From: Phorcus lineatus
Taxonomy: Eukaryota > Mollusca > Gastropoda > Trochida > Trochidae
DNA length: 64,000 bases
NCBI GenBank assembly: GCA_921293015.1
Contig: OV121082.1
Span: forward strand, 27,603,497 to 27,667,496
Direction: 5' to 3'
The notes beneath the pieces are model-generated. The model was not told the DNA's origin. It was given only the letters and a program-made list of their open reading frames with translations, and searched no databases. How positions within the stretch are numbered: the first letter of the stretch is position 1; each line of letters starts with the position of its first letter. A program made the translations under genes and the position numbers. Of this stretch, positions 1-12,061 are shown in pieces.

Positions 1-997
1 TAACATTCAGGACTGGGGACGAGGTTGAAAAGATATATATCTACGTGTTACTGTAAAATAAGCTTTGGGATCGAATAAATCACAATTAGGAACATATTTT
101 ATTGATGTTGCATATTTGATGAAATAAGTACATGTATATCTCTGGTCATAAAAATTGTACGGAAATGCGTACTTTGCATAACAGAAGCTACGCCAATGAC
201 AAGATTTCAACTTCCTAAAGAGAGTGGTTCGTAAGAAGACTTCAAAAAAGAAAAAAGTTCCCCGTGGCTGAATTTTCCAGCACTTGCCTTGCTACTGTTA
301 ATGCCTAATTAGCCCCTGTGGCTGAATTTTCCAGCGCCACAAGACGCAACCGTTTTACAGTATATGGTGTTTTTATACGGCAAAGTACGGACGTACTAAA
401 TCGTTTTATACAAAGTCAGTTGGCTAATCCCATGTAAAAATGGACACTCCTTATCCGACACTTTGAATGAAATATTTATACCTCCTAGAACAATTTCTAT
501 TTTAATCTAAAGATTGTCTTCATTTTGAGTTGAATAAAATCCTGAAATATTATCGTGCAATTTAAATTCCTATATGGAATTGAAGATACATTATTCCTCT
601 TTACGATGATATAAAAATAATTACGATACAATCTCTAGTTACCCTATATTACAGTGTATAAGTCGAGTTTTATATAACAGAAATTGAGGGGTCAAGGAGG
701 GGGGTCGACTTATATACGAGGTCTATGTTTGAGACCTAAAAATTCTGAGGTCGAGTGACGATCTGCCGGTAGGAGACGAACAGATAAGATTAAATTATAT
801 TTAATTCCTAAAAATAAATAAATTACTACGATTGGGAATCCAGTATGATCGATTTGAAATTGATCCGTTTGTAAATAATCTTATCGATTGAAGCCAATTT
901 TAATTTTTTATGTTCGGCGATGAAAATTACTGTCAAAGTTGAACATTAGCTAAGACTAATTTTTCTGATCTAACATTATTTCTATCATAACTTTTAG

Positions 998-1186
998 TTA
1001 TGAAAATGAATTAAATAAAAGACGTACTGTAAAATCATTATATTTCGCCGACATGCACGTTCGATGGGCTTTGTAGACATCAAAATTGCACAGAGCTTTC
1101 TCGTCATCTGATAGGCCAAGCTTGTCACGTGTCGAGGTCATATACGGGTCAATGACTGTCAACAAAACGTAACATGGACGTAACAA
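998..1186 (-). pseudogene. Transposase DDE_1 fragment (pogo/Tigger type)
   Basis: A 62-codon open frame includes DPYMTSTRDKLGLSDDEKAL followed by CNFDVYKAHRT. In pogo/Tigger transposases the catalytic core carries a helix of the form ReeLGLp.dq.aLlIFDvFkgq, whose IFD aspartate is the second catalytic acidic residue; here it reads NFD. No helix-turn-helix (CENP-B-like) DNA-binding domain and no first catalytic D can be seen, and the frame breaks on both sides. It lies inside the TA-flanked element 642-2247 and in the same minus orientation, which supports its being that element's own gene. It could not encode an active enzyme. Confidence 0.6.
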
Positions 1187-1280
1187 TTACAAGAGAACCG
1201 ATAGGTAATTACTACTAGTATCACTGTAATTTTTCTGCACGGTACATGCAGTTTTGCTCACCAATCGCTTTGTCGATATG

Positions 1281-1345
1281 CGCGAAAATTAAACCCCGCG
1301 AATCAGTCGTTTTTTTATATTAGCGCGAAAATAACACCCCGCGAC
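1281..1345. repeat. Paired CGCGAAAAT..CCCCGCGA motif
   Basis: Two direct copies of a 22-bp GC-flanked motif (CGCGAAAATTAAACCCCGCGA at 1281, CGCGAAAATAACACCCCGCGA at 1325) stand 44 bp apart within the pogo-like element. Each copy begins and ends with CGCG, giving weak dyad symmetry. Similar motifs recur in bivalve repeats as I remember them. No function can be assigned. Confidence 0.5.
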
Positions 1346-3305
1346 TTGTCACATGTTATACTGAAGTGTAGTCACATCGGAAATGTTATCGGCACGAATT
1401 TCATCTTGTACCCTTACATCATCAGTAGACGTATATTGCCTCGCCCCCCTGAAAAAATCAATTACTCTTCTAGCTTTCTTTGAATTTGATGAAGACATTT
1501 GGTTTGTTTTTCACCGCGTAAAATACTTGGAATTTCACGACTCAGACTATCAATTTCCGAGAAAAGCAGAGCGAGAGGTTATGACAGAATTATCCAATGA
1601 AATGTATCCTTACATTAAAATCACATACGGGCATTCTGAATTAACCAATTAAATTGATCCTTTGTCTGACGGGTGTGAGTTCTTGGTAATGTGCTATAAA
1701 TAGTTACGGGAATTTCCAAATTTCGTTATGAAAACCGTGACATTTAAATTGAGTTAGAAACCGAGTGCTACGCACGATATGCATATAAATGCGTACTTAA
1801 TGTTTATTGCGTATGGTGTGGCCCAGTAGTTATTATTTTTTGTGCCACATTTCATTTTAGATTCGTTATTTACTAATTACGCAAATACGCACTCTAGGTG
1901 CAACACTGCACATGTACCGAGAAGTAAATGACATAAAATTCTTTAAAAAAAAAAAGAACAAACACACGAATGTATTTTTTATTATGATAAATTTACAACA
2001 ATCTCTTATAATAAATGCTGTATTACAAAACACTGACGTATTACAACTCACTTTGAAAATTACCGATACATCAACTTACCGTAACTAAATCTCTCAACGT
2101 GCCGCGTGTTTCATGTCGACCTGCCTCCAACACGCACTATAAGGGGGTCGACTTATATACAAGGTATATGATTTTGACAGAAATTAGGGGGTTTGAGAAA
2201 GGGGGTCGACTTATACACAGGATCGACTTATACACTGTAATATACGGTAGATTTCTACAAGTTTTTAAAGATTGTCTTTATTTCCAGTTAAACAAAATCC
2301 ATAATACTGAGCGCACATACATGTATTATATATGGAATTGTAGGCACTTTATTTCTCTTTACAATGACGAAAAAATTATAAGAATATGTTTTATGGTTCA
2401 AAAGATATAGGCTGCAAAAGATGACAATGTTCCGACCCTACGGCTTTTTTAGCTAGAATTAAATCCCCTGGGGCCCTCTGGCACTGGTGCGCTAATTAGT
2501 ACCGTTACGCCCCAGGGCACCAACATGCGAGGAGCCACAGACTTCTAACCAACAGCCTTGTCTCCCGGCTTACCGATACCGATTCTCTCGGCGGGTGCGT
2601 TTGGGCAAACATTACAGCATTAATTATTATTATATAACAGGAATTCTTTACGTGCGCAGGATCGTTATTTTTTCCTGCGCACATACAAATTATACATGGA
2701 ATTGAAGATAAATCATTCCTCTTTCCAATAGTGTATAAATAATGAAAAAGCGCCAACTGGTTTTAGAAATATGCACCGCGAAAGAAGGGTACTCTCAACG
2801 ATTTGAAAACAGATTTTGATAATCATTCTATTTGCGACATTTGGCGCATCACACGCCGCATCTTTATTATTTACTGCGCATATGCAAACTATACATGGAA
2901 TTAAAGATAATTCTTTTGTCTTGATAAAGGTGGGTAAAAAAATAAAAAATGCCTAATCGTTCGGGAGATATGAAATGAGAAAGAGGAGTACCCTCAGACA
3001 TATGTGAATATATTTTTATCATTGCGACAGTTGTCGCATCACTCGTCGTTTCTTTATTATTTGATGCGCACATGCAAATGTCATATTGAATCAAAGCCAG
3101 TTCTTTTCTCTTTATGATGATATAAAAATCATGAAGTTCGGCCACCCAATTCAGAAGATAAAAATTGCGAAAGATTATTTTTTAATTATAATGAAGTTTT
3201 TACAATCAAGTATTTTCTATTAAAACTTCTTCACCTTTTTTATGTGAAAACCAACTGCATCAGGAGAGTAACACTCATCCACACTTCTGCTTCTTTCTTC
3301 TTTCT

Positions 3306-3695
3306 TCAATCTTCTTGAGTATCCCCCTCATTATCCTTCTCTGACATCAAACTGATATAAGCTTTAGTGCAATCTTGTGACGTGTGATACATTCTGAAAC
3401 ATGGGGTTGCACATAGAGCCACATTACACTCGCTACATTCGTAAGAAGATTCTATGCCTACCCTTTTCTTCTTTCGAACTGGCTGATTGGTTTCTTCCAC
3501 TTCCCTTTGAAGTAGTTCTCTTCTTGCTTTGGAGCAAACAACACACGTGCGTGAGAGAATCTTCTTTTTTCCAAAAGGCTGAATCTTTGATGGAAAGTGA
3601 CGACCATGAAGACGTAACACACTATCATAGCTTGTGCTTGGCCGACCGCGAGGACATCTGCGCAAGGATGGCAAGGTTATCATGTGCTTGATCAA
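3306..3695 (-). pseudogene. piggyBac transposase C-terminal Cys-rich domain (copy 1)
   Basis: The frame holds a basic stretch (RRCPRGRPS, then KIQPFGKKK) followed by CVVCSKARRE, a linker with RKKKRV, then YECSECNVALCATPCFRMYH. The spacing C-x2-C ... C-x2-C-x4-C-x3-C-x4-H is the cysteine-rich, zinc-binding end of piggyBac transposases, which binds the element's terminal DNA. The domain is complete here, unlike in the copy at 43906-44343, where the second CxxC has become FEFKEG. The acidic tail (DNEGDTQED) is followed by a stop. The upstream catalytic part lies in another frame (3735-4055), so the gene is broken. Confidence 0.82.
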
Positions 3696-3734
3696 GTCCT
3701 TTCTGAATTGACGGCTTGTTTCAAGGTTTTATCC

Positions 3735-4055
3735 TTAGAGAATTCTTAATGAAGAGAGTAGGCGTTCAACATGGCAACGTTCAACACGTGAAACCACACA
3801 CGCTTCCACCATTTGAGAGTTTTTATTTTGAACAGGGTGTATGACATTATCAGTATCCGCCCATGTACTTGTTATATTCATGCACGTTACGTGGTTTTGC
3901 AATGGCTTCCCAGTTATTCGGTTCTTCTTGCCTGTCTCTACAATTTCATTGTCTTCTACAGTTGACATGAGCTGCTGAATTCCGATTCGGACATGACATA
4001 AGTTTTTGGAGTTGAAATATGAATTACGGTGTAACTGCATGCTGACAGCATACAT
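3735..4055 (-). pseudogene. piggyBac transposase catalytic-region fragment (copy 1)
   Basis: The segment STVEDNEIVETGKKNRITGK parallels STVEDAEIVETGKKNRVTGE in the copy at 43624-43815. In intact family members it leads into the KYNKYMGGVDR motif that carries the third catalytic aspartate. That motif is scrambled here by frameshifts and substitutions, and downstream residues appear in shifted frames. No sequence for the first two catalytic aspartates was found upstream (beyond 4060), so this copy has lost more than half of its gene. The frame also contains family-derived words such as ACVVSRVERCHVE that match the other copy after a frameshift. Confidence 0.65.
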
Positions 4056-4061
4056 GATATA

Positions 4062-4767
4062 ACACTTTACACTTGCCTTTTTTTTAGAATATTCATTGCA
4101 TGTATTTCCGAGAAGTTAATCTTGTCCATAATGTTTGTTTGATGTCTGAACACAAGACAAACTAGCTTTGGTCCATATATACAGCGCCGGTTCATAGACT
4201 TTGTAAACACGGTGGCATTTTCGGAGACTAAAATATTAATACACATGTTTACAACAAAAAAAGCTTATCATTCCTCATTTTCAAAGGTTTACCGACTATG
4301 CTTAATAAGTGGCATTACTTGATAGTTGTTTTTATAAATGTTGTCAGTAAAAAAATGTGAACGTGTGAGTCAACAATGTAAACAATAACAAAGCATGTGA
4401 CTGCTCAGGGCAATATGTTGTGACAGGCTATGATTGGCTAATCAAACAGTTTGCTGTGCGTTTAACTAGGGTTGTTATCAAATGCAGTTTAAGTCATTTT
4501 CTTGGTTAATGTGCAAAAAGTCAAGTATATGAATTTGTTCTTAATTGTTTTAAGAATCATTTTTTGTAAACCCACCCCCCTTGAGGTTATATGACATTTA
4601 AGGTCTACAAAATGCAATTATATTTTTTTAACTGCGGTTATACTACTTTTGCATCACATGTTCGTAATATTTTATTCTCACACTGCTTTGGGTATGTATG
4701 GCTGTATCAATCTGTGGGAGATGTAACCTCTTTTATTCATGCTTTTAAAAATGTTGCTATAAATAGA
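4062..4767. other. AT-rich intergenic or intronic DNA, no gene seen
   Basis: This stretch follows the broken piggyBac copy. I see no long frame, no exon-like segment with paired splice sites, and no obvious repeat apart from a short GATA run near 4760. It lies to the left of the last recognised Rab11-FIP exon and may belong to a downstream intron of that gene. Confidence 0.5.
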
Positions 4768-5088
4768 TAAATAGATAGATGTTCTTCCAATCTTGGACCT
4801 GTACTCTTATCAAATAGTTCCAGATATTGCATTTATTGTGAATACAAAAGTATTTTAGCTCAAGAAAAGTATTTACATTGTATAATTGATCAGAGATTAA
4901 GACAAATATCTGTTAAGTTTAGATGTGGATTATTAAGGTTAAAGTACAATGAAGGGAGATGGCTAGGAATAGAAAAAAAACCCCAATTATTTCCATTTTG
5001 TAATTTAGGAATAAAGGACGAATATCACTTCTTCTTTATATGTCATTTGTATACCAATTTATGGGTTAATTTTTTACCAATTGTTTAA
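4768..5088 (+). pseudogene. LINE C-terminal fragment (post-RT zinc-binding region)
   Basis: An open frame of about 107 codons ends at TAA 5086-5088. It contains RYCIYCEYK, then DQRLRQISVKFRCGLLRLK, then PFCNLGIKDEYHFFFICHLY. The last piece has the form C-x..DE-x-HF-x-x-x-C, the small zinc-binding region found after the reverse transcriptase and before the end of many non-LTR retrotransposon polyproteins, where it usually reads CPfC....EdE.HFll.C. The upstream reverse transcriptase is absent, which is the expected result of a very short 5'-truncated insertion or of later loss. The clade cannot be fixed from this piece alone. Confidence 0.55.
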
Positions 5089-5389
5089 TGATAAACAATT
5101 GGTAAAAAATTAAACATGTACAAATTAAGATCCTGATGACAACGGACAATGTATTAGTGTTGCAAGGGTTAAGTAAATTTTAATGGCATGCATATAAATT
5201 GAGAGAGAGAAATATAGGTCTTAAATAGTCTACGCCTATTCGTAAAAATATATGATACTTGTACAGCTTATAATTTATGGCACACCAATTGTGTAAACAA
5301 TAATGTAAAATAATGTATAAAAGTATCATGTATGTACTGCACTGTATATGGGCCTGAGGCCTTGACTTGACACTGCAACATTTTCTTCA

Positions 5390-6720
5390 ATTTTAGATTT
5401 TTCCATGATTGTATTAGAATCGACAATTTCTTAATATTTTTTTGCTGAATTACTTGTCATTTTGCAAAGTTGCAAATAATGAAAGAAGGAAACTAAATGA
5501 AATTAACATATTTCTGATTTTTTTCTGAATTTTTAAAACATATTTTCAAATCATGTTTGTTATCATTATACACTTTCAAATCCCAATCGACAAATAGGAC
5601 ATATTTTCAAATCATGTTTGTTATCATTATACAATTTCAAATCCCAATCGTCAAATAGGATAGGCAGAATAGCAATAGCACCTTTAGAATCTCTCACCAA
5701 AATATTCTTGTGGTATATGTTTATTAAAGCACGCGCATATAGCTCATCTATATAGATCATCTATTGGAATCCCAAGGGCTAAAATTTAAAAACCCAAAGC
5801 CTTGCAAAAGTTACATAAAACGTAAATGGCGTCAAGTCTAACACCTCTCACTTCGATGAGAAATGGCATCTGCACATGTCCGGTAAGAAAAGTGTTCTCG
5901 AATTAAAAAAACATTCTTTTGACGAGAGGTAAATTTGGTGAGGGATACTAAAGGTGGGCCGAAGACTGGATCATTTCAGTCTTTTTATGAAGTTACTATT
6001 TTGGGCCCCAAAAACTAATCTTAAAGAAAAAGAATTTCAAATCAATCATCATGTTTTTTGTGAATTTAACCTTAAACAAGCCAAAAAAGAAAACAATTTA
6101 TGACCCAGATGTGACTCACATCACTTCCCCATCCCCGATCCCACGTCCCCCCCAACCCCAAATGTTTGCAAAATGTCTGATAATGACACATCTTCATGCT
6201 TTGAGCATCTTCATACAAAATCTTATAATAATCAGAAGATTACTTTTTAAAACTTTTTAACACCACATTTTAACAAAAATCGCATTATTCTAAAAAATAT
6301 TATCAAAACTGTTAATCATGACTAACGTTCATTTAATTATGAACCTTTATACCAAATTAAAAATAAATCAGATGAGAAGTTTAAAGTTAAGAGCCAGATT
6401 GATGACTGAAAAATGTTCTTAACAGTCTTCAATTCTTACCATAAAATGCAAAATTGTTAATAATATTTTAAAAATTATTAATCATAACACACCTTCATGT
6501 AATTATGGACCTCACTACCAAATTTGATCAAAATTAGATGATTAGTTTAGAAGTTATGAGCTGGACACCACTTGATAACAGTTTTCTTACAAATTAACCA
6601 CTTTTCCCTCCATATCTGATCATTTTTTTCAGAATATGTAAAATTGTTAATAATGACAAATCACTGTATATTTCATAATTTCCATGATGAATTTGAATTT
6701 AAATGGTTTAAATGATTAGT
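5390..6720. repeat. Dispersed AT-rich repeat family, with 61-bp tandem duplication
   Basis: The sequence around 5390-5500 (TTGCTGAATTACTTGTCATT, then GAAAGAAGGAAACT) recurs in the same orientation near 46040-46160. The section 6300-6720 (AATCATGACACACCTTCATG with ATTAGATGATTAGTTTAGAA) recurs at 46440-46680. A clean tandem duplication of 61 bp occupies 5539-5599 and 5600-5660. An open frame over the duplication (5566-5760, minus) has no recognisable motif and I do not treat it as a gene. A 6051-6260 frame is likewise unsupported. Confidence 0.6.
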
Positions 6721-6916
6721 TACAAAGTTATGAGCCAGAGGACAATGTGTAGCAGACGGACAGTGCCCACACTAATATTATAGTTGATGAATGAGGCCCT
6801 TTGACAATTGACAACAAATTGTAAGTAAAGACCATCTGACAACACTCATGTTGGTACCCATCAGCATTTTCATGTGTGTGTGTGTCCTCTGGTACATGTG
6901 TGTATGGTGAACTCAC

Positions 6917-7054
6917 CTCCTTGAGGCGGTGAAGTTCAGCCTGCAGGTCCTGGTAGCGTGCTGGCAGGTCCCCGATGCTGCCCTTCCGCATGGACTCATG
7001 TTCAATCTTGTATCTGCGCAGATCCTCCAGCTCCTTCCCAAGCTCATCAAGCAG
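6917..7054 (-). CDS. Rab11-FIP3/4-like protein, coiled-coil exon E (46 codons)
   Basis: Class II Rab11-FIPs (FIP3/FIP4; nuclear fallout in fly) are endosomal adaptors that bind Rab11 and Arf GTPases and steer recycling endosomes, notably to the midbody in cytokinesis. This 138-bp exon begins after a TGCTTGCAG acceptor and ends GAG|gtgagt, phase 0 on both sides. It encodes LLDELGKELEDLRRYKIEHE, then SMRKGSIGDLPARYQDLQAE and LHRLKE, a heptad-rich coiled coil. The pattern 'L..L...LE.L..YK.E.E..R' followed by a small Gly/Ser insert and 'Y..L...L.RLK' is what I recall just before the C-terminal FIP-RBD of FIP3/FIP4. The base composition (GC-rich third positions) is unlike its AT-rich surroundings. 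The FIP-RBD exons should lie further left and were not found in 1-6900. It is the most 3' exon recognised here. Confidence 0.72.
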
Positions 7055-7204
7055 CTGCAAGCATCAAGCAAGATAACATTACATTCAATTATTACCATAT
7101 TTGACATATTTAGCTTATAAAATTGAAAATGGTGGGTGCTTATAAAAACTGCCTATAATAAAGATTCATTGGAATGAGTAAAATGTCTATATATTCTAGA
7201 TCCA

Positions 7205-7915
7205 AACAGGGCCAATGGCCCTGTAGCTCATCAGGCTATATTTAATTTATTATACAAACAGTCAAAGGATTAAAATATCTAAAAAATTATTAATAAATAA
7301 ATATTAATAAATTGGATGGGGTAAGTGGGGTCAGTCCTAAATCTATTAATTCAGATCACCTAGGTGCAAGGTATAACCCAAAACAATTTCAGCTTTGGGT
7401 GGGCAGCAGTTTGTTTGGAGAAGACGAAAATGTAATAAGTTTATGGACAACAGATGACTGTCTAAGCCCATCTAACATTTCACATCTGATAAGTTAAAAA
7501 TTAATGAAATATACTCTGTACTTTAAAGTTTATAAGGCTCAACCTTGGAAACAGCATTGTGACTTCCATGGAAACAGCACAAAAAAAGTCAAAAGCACAT
7601 GACGATTGTTCAACAAACTAAGTTTCAATGAGCTCGACCTTGTAGTTCTGGACCAGAAAAAAATTTAAAAGTTGTGTTTCCATGGAAACAACCAAAAACA
7701 TATGTAGGAAGAAGTTGAAATCTCAAAAAGGCACCATTACACACTATGATTATTCAATATACCAAGCTCAAATGAGCAAGGCCTTATAGTTTACGAGCTC
7801 TGGTCCAGATTCCAAATTTAAAGTTGCATTTCCTTGGTAACAGCCAAAAATAGTTATTGGAAGAAGTTGGAAACCCCAAAAAGTTCTAGCTCACATGATG
7901 ATTGTATCATATATC
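7205..7915. repeat. Dispersed repeat (CTGTAGCTCATCAGG-ended family)
   Basis: It starts with GGCCCTGTAGCTCATCAGGC, the same border as at 31592 and 45940. It continues with repeated ancient modules such as CCATGGAAACAGC..AAA and ACCAAGTTTTAATGAGCT that return two or three times here and again at 46740-46990. The opposite border of the family (GATGAGCTAAAAAT) ends the satellite-bearing element near 41535 and the repeat near 48940. No convincing coding frame is present. Confidence 0.6.
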
Positions 7916-7923
7916 ATGTTTAA

Positions 7924-8170
7924 CCCTTAAGACGCAGTGGCGGGAATAGTCCATGATGAGTTTAGTTTTCGCTGCAGTCAGCCTTGACGGGGTCTGACGA
8001 TGGCACACTTAGTATTTCACGCATTAACTAATTAACAATATTGTACCTTGTAGAGAGCCCCTGAAGAAGATTGTGCAGAGTAATATCAGTTCAATGCTTG
8101 TATTTATGATCTGGCTGTCGCGAGGCCGTCGAAAATTTTTCCGTTGTTGTTCTTGATTATGAAAATATAT
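7924..8170 (+). repeat. TTAA-bordered end module
   Basis: TTAA (7920-7923) precedes CCCTTAAGACGCAGTGGCGG. The following about 240 bp (GCAGTCAGCCTTGACGGGG, then TCAGTTCAATGCTTGTATTT) recurs directly at 9310-9531 and inverted at 20350-20544, where it ends GAGGGTTAA. TTAA followed by CCC is the hallmark border of piggyBac-superfamily insertions. The three modules are probably one end of a non-autonomous element family distinct from the one at 9536. Confidence 0.55.
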
Positions 8171-8559
8171 ATGTTCGGAAAGTTTTTAGACACATCATGT
8201 CTATCGTACTAACTAACCGTCGCACATGCTACAAGCCTGTGAGGTGTTTCTCCCCTCCTTGAAAAGATTACCAAACCACGCATGGTTATTGTGTGCTTAG
8301 ACGAGTGCACTCACCAAATACAGACCCTCCTACTGCACTCACAATGACATGATTTTGAGATATTCTTATTTTTATACTATTTTTGCACACTGTATTTCTC
8401 AACATATTTTGAAATTTTTTATATCAGAACAAGAAAATGACTATCTTTGTAAAATTTGTACATATAGAGAAAGCAAGGGCCTCACAAAAATCTAACTATA
8501 GAACTGATCGAGGATTTTTATTATGTACCTTTCTTTCACTCATGTCTTCTCAACAGCTA

Positions 8560-9300
8560 CATTGCTGATATCTGAATGGCGAAAAGCAAATTAATTTACC
8601 GTTCAACTTTCTTATTATACTGATTTTGAGAATGACGAAAAGCAAATTAATTTGCCATTCGACTTTCATTTTTGCTGATATTCGAATAACGAACAGCAAA
8701 TCAATCTGCTATTCAATTTTCATATTTGAGTGCGATATAAATGACCAACAGAAACATTGTTTTGCAAACATAATTCCTAATCTTCAACAAAAGACCAAGG
8801 ATTAGCTCCTGGAGCCGTCACTTTTAGTGGGAAAAATTTACCCATGTAATAGAGGTCTCTCAGAAGAACAAAAACCGCTTCTGGAAAAATATGAGGTGTG
8901 CAAAATTGACATTAAACACTTACAATCCTTCAAACACATATTCTTTTATGTAAAGCAATGATTGTTCATAGAAAATATGTCTGTTTGACTTTTCGCAGTT
9001 CGTCATTTGTCATTTGCCTTTAAATTCTTTATGATTCAATGTAGACATTAATCTTTTAGTGTTTCCTGTGAGCTATACAACAAGTGTTGATGGAGTTTTC
9101 AAGCTTTGCAACCATATAACTTTGATTGTATCATCAAAAAAAAGTCCGCGGATTTGCTCCTGGAGCTATCACTTTTAGTGGGAAAAATAGTGAGGTGTGC
9201 AAAATTGACATTACAAACTTGTAATGCTTCAAACACATATTCTTTTAAGTGAAGCAATGATTGATAATAGAAATATTGTCTGTTTCACTTGTATAATGAA
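8560..9300. repeat. Repeat pair, with an inverted third copy at 13760-14050
   Basis: Two direct copies of a module (GCTCCTGGAGC...TCACTTTTAGTGGGAAAAA, then GAGGTGTGCAAAATTGACAT) start near 8800 and 9145. A third, inverted, copy lies at 13760-14010. Flanking both arms is a motif of the form GACGAA(t/a)AGCAAAT. The arms enclose the TTAA element at 9536-13679, so the whole 8.6-14.05 kb block may be one nested structure. Confidence 0.55.
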
Positions 9301-9309
9301 TATTTGAAA

Positions 9310-9531
9310 CCCTCAAGCCGTGGTTTACGTAATGGTCAGTGATGAAATACGCCGCAGTCAGCCTTAGCGAATCCTGGAAGCTAGACTTAGAAATTGACGC
9401 ATTCACCAATTAATGAACTTGTATGGTGTAGCAAATTCTTGAAAAAAGTTTAGAGGCAGTGGTGTCAGTTCAACACTTGTATTTATGATCAGGCTTTTGC
9501 TGAGTCACCAATTTTTTATTCAATGTTGTTC
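9310..9531 (+). repeat. Second TTAA-type end module (degenerate border)
   Basis: A direct relative of 7924-8170: CCCTCAAGCCGTGG, then CGCCGCAGTCAGCCTTAGCG and GTCAGTTCAACACTTGTATT. The border preceding CCC is GAAA rather than TTAA. It abuts the next TTAA border at 9532. Confidence 0.5.
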
Positions 9532-12061
9532 TTAACCCTTAAGTTGCTGAATATTATTTTGACCAGTTTTGCCCCCGTGGCTGAATTATTTAGCACTCGC
9601 CTCGCTACCGTTATAGCGCAATTAGCCCCTGTGGCTGAATTATTTTGCACCGCGAGCCGCGACCGTTTTAACAACATATGGCGTGTTTACATGGCGGAAT
9701 ACGGACGTTATCGTCGTTTTATACAAAGCTAGTCGGCGAATCCCGTGTTACATATGGATGATACTTACTTGACACTTTGAATGAAATTTCTATCACCCCT
9801 GGAACGGTTTCTACAACTGAAGTAAACTTGTTTTCAATTCGGGCGCCATAACTCAATAAATTCCAAGAGCGCATGCGCGAAATCAAAACGAAACTAAAGA
9901 TGAATGGTTCCTCTTCACATCGAAATAAAAATTATTTTTATAATACGTCTGGAACGAATTTTACTAAATTTTTAAAATTGTCTTCATTTCAAACATTATA
10001 AAATCATTTAATCACTGAGTGCACACATGCAAATTATATACGGAATTGAAGCTAATTTCTTGCTCTATATTTCACGATAAATTTTATTACGATACGCCAT
10101 CCTAAACGAAAGATATAAATTACGACAACAGGGTAATGATAAATCCCGATAACTTTCCGACCCCACAGTAATATTACTAAGCTAATAGCCCCGGGCAAAC
10201 GCACGCGCTCAGTGCGTGCAGGCGGGATATCCCCGTTGAAACATACACTCACACACAATATAAATTGTCTTTATTTCCAACTTTATAAATCATGTTATTC
10301 GCTTTGTATACATGCAAATTATATATGGAATTGAAGGTAATTTATTCTTCTTTACGAAGAAATAAATCATAACAATCTTTTGCACTGTAATTAGAAGTTA
10401 TTACCAACGAAACGTGGGTATAGCTAGTAATAAAGTTTTTGATAATCGCCTTACCGCAACATATGTCGCATCGTTTCCACACGTTTTATTTTGATGCAAA
10501 TATGGGCAAATTTCACATGAAAATGAAGGTATTTATTTCTGCTTTACGATGATATGTAAATAACAAATATGTACCACTTGGTTTGGAAAATATAAATTTT
10601 GCAAAGATGGTACCCTCGGGTATTTCAGAACAGATTTTGATAATTGCGACATCACTAACCGCTCCTTTATTGTCTAATTGTAATTTGCAAATTTTATATA
10701 GAATTGAAGACGATCCTTTCCTCTTTATTGTGATAAAAAAAAGATGATAATGCGCTCTGCCGTTAAATGGATAGGAAGTGTAAAAAGCAGTTGAAAAAAA
10801 ATCGCTTCTCGGTAAACAAAATATGAATAGAGAAATTGTCTGTTTGTGCGATGCTCTCCCGGTCCTTTCTGATTATCTTGTACATACCAATTTTATATGG
10901 CAATAAAGATCATCCTTTTCTCTATATTTTGATATATGAAATTGCAAAATTTACCGAGAAGTTTATGTGATATAAAGTGCGAGAAAATGGTAAAAACGTA
11001 AAGAATAAACAAAAGTCACAATTTTGCGGAACTTGCTGTATCTTTATTCTATATGGTGTATATAATTTTTTTATATCAAATCGAAGACAATTATTCCTTC
11101 TTTATCATGAGGTAATCAATTAAAAAATACGCCTTGATGTTGAGAAGATATGAGCGAAAGAAAGGCACGTGTCAAAATCGCCGTTCAGTTCACATGATTT
11201 GACAGAGAAATTAGCTTTTTGTGCGGCGCTTGCCGTGTCTTTATTTATTTTTGCGCATGTACACATTTTACATGGAATGAAAGACAATCTTTCCCTCTGT
11301 CTTATGATATAAAAATTGTCAAAATACGTTGAGCACATGATGTAAAATTTTATGTGACAAAATGGTGTAAAACTAAAAATATGTAAAAATCACCTTTTTT
11401 GCGGCACATGCTGTATCTTCAATTCAGGTAGCGTAGTTATGTATTTTATATTGAATTGAAGACAATTTTCTGCTCTTTCAAATGATCCAACCGGTATTGA
11501 AATCCGCCCAAGGGTTCAGAACATAGGGCGTGCGATAGGAAGGCGTGCATAGGGTCAAAATGCACGCGTCTCAGTAAACGATAGCATGCGCGGGTCGGTA
11601 AGCTCGTGCGAGAGGGTAGAAAATGCTCACAGGCTATTAGCACGTTCGGCGGCGCTTGGGGAAAAATTGAGTGATTTTAACGTTTATTTTCGGTACGATA
11701 AACATTATCAATACTCTCATAACTTTCGGAGCATGTTCGCGCATTATTTAGAACACCAACGAAACAAAATTCGGTAGCTTAGCGACACACGGACGGAAAG
11801 TACTAGCGTTAAACTGACACTACTGCCGTGCAACAATTGCCCGTCCTTCGCTACTGTGACCCTCGGCGTTAATGAGCTAGCGTGAGAAAAATAGAGTTTC
11901 GATGTCGCATCTCGCCCAGAGGACATGCGGTCAAAGCAAATTTCAACCCGGACAGGCCCGGGACCCGCATCTTAAGGGTTAATGATTGGTCATGTTTATC
12001 ACACAGATATTGGTTATATTTATCGGTCATGTTTAATATTGATATAAGTCAATGTTTATCA

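Larger units (their letters stand above)
642..2247 (-). mobile_element. Pogo/Tigger-like TA-flanked transposon, 1606 bp
   Basis: Terminal inverted repeats of about 25 bp are visible. The left end begins CCCTATATTACAGTGTATAA (642) and the right end, read on the other strand, begins CCGTATATTACAGTGTATAA (from 2247), one mismatch. Both are followed by a GTCGA block. The dinucleotide TA borders each end (640-641 and 2248-2249). The uninterrupted host repeat exists near 45085-45120, where the same flanks meet over a single TA (45097-45098), so the TA is a true target duplication. The only protein trace is a DDE_1-type fragment at 998-1186. TA target, TIR style and DDE_1 homology together point to the pogo/Tigger branch of Tc1/mariner. 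It is non-functional: most of the transposase is gone. Confidence 0.8.
258..4062 (-). mobile_element. Decayed piggyBac-type transposon, copy 1 (interrupted)
   Basis: This is an old piggyBac-family DNA transposon in minus orientation. Its left edge here (from about 258) matches the outer end module seen at 9536 and, reversed, at 45270-45513: the phrase CCCCGTGGCTGAATT, then a stretch ending in a cryptic GTTTTATACAAAG. Between the end and the transposase remnants (3306-4055) lie several degenerate copies of an internal repeat (cores near 575, 2330, 2695, 2893 and 3080) with the sequence TATGGAATTGAAG followed by a Pol II-like ATGATATAAAAAT. The block 642-2247 is a later insertion. The N-terminal half of the transposase and the other terminus are missing beyond about 4060. 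It is a sister of the plus-strand copy at 42.3-45.5 kb, which shares the same order of parts. Confidence 0.72.

Noticed and set aside
5566-5760. Minus ORF ending KHDLKICPICRLGFESV as a small zinc protein
   Set aside because: It straddles a 61-bp tandem duplication in a dispersed repeat; only one CxxC, no homology, no splice support.
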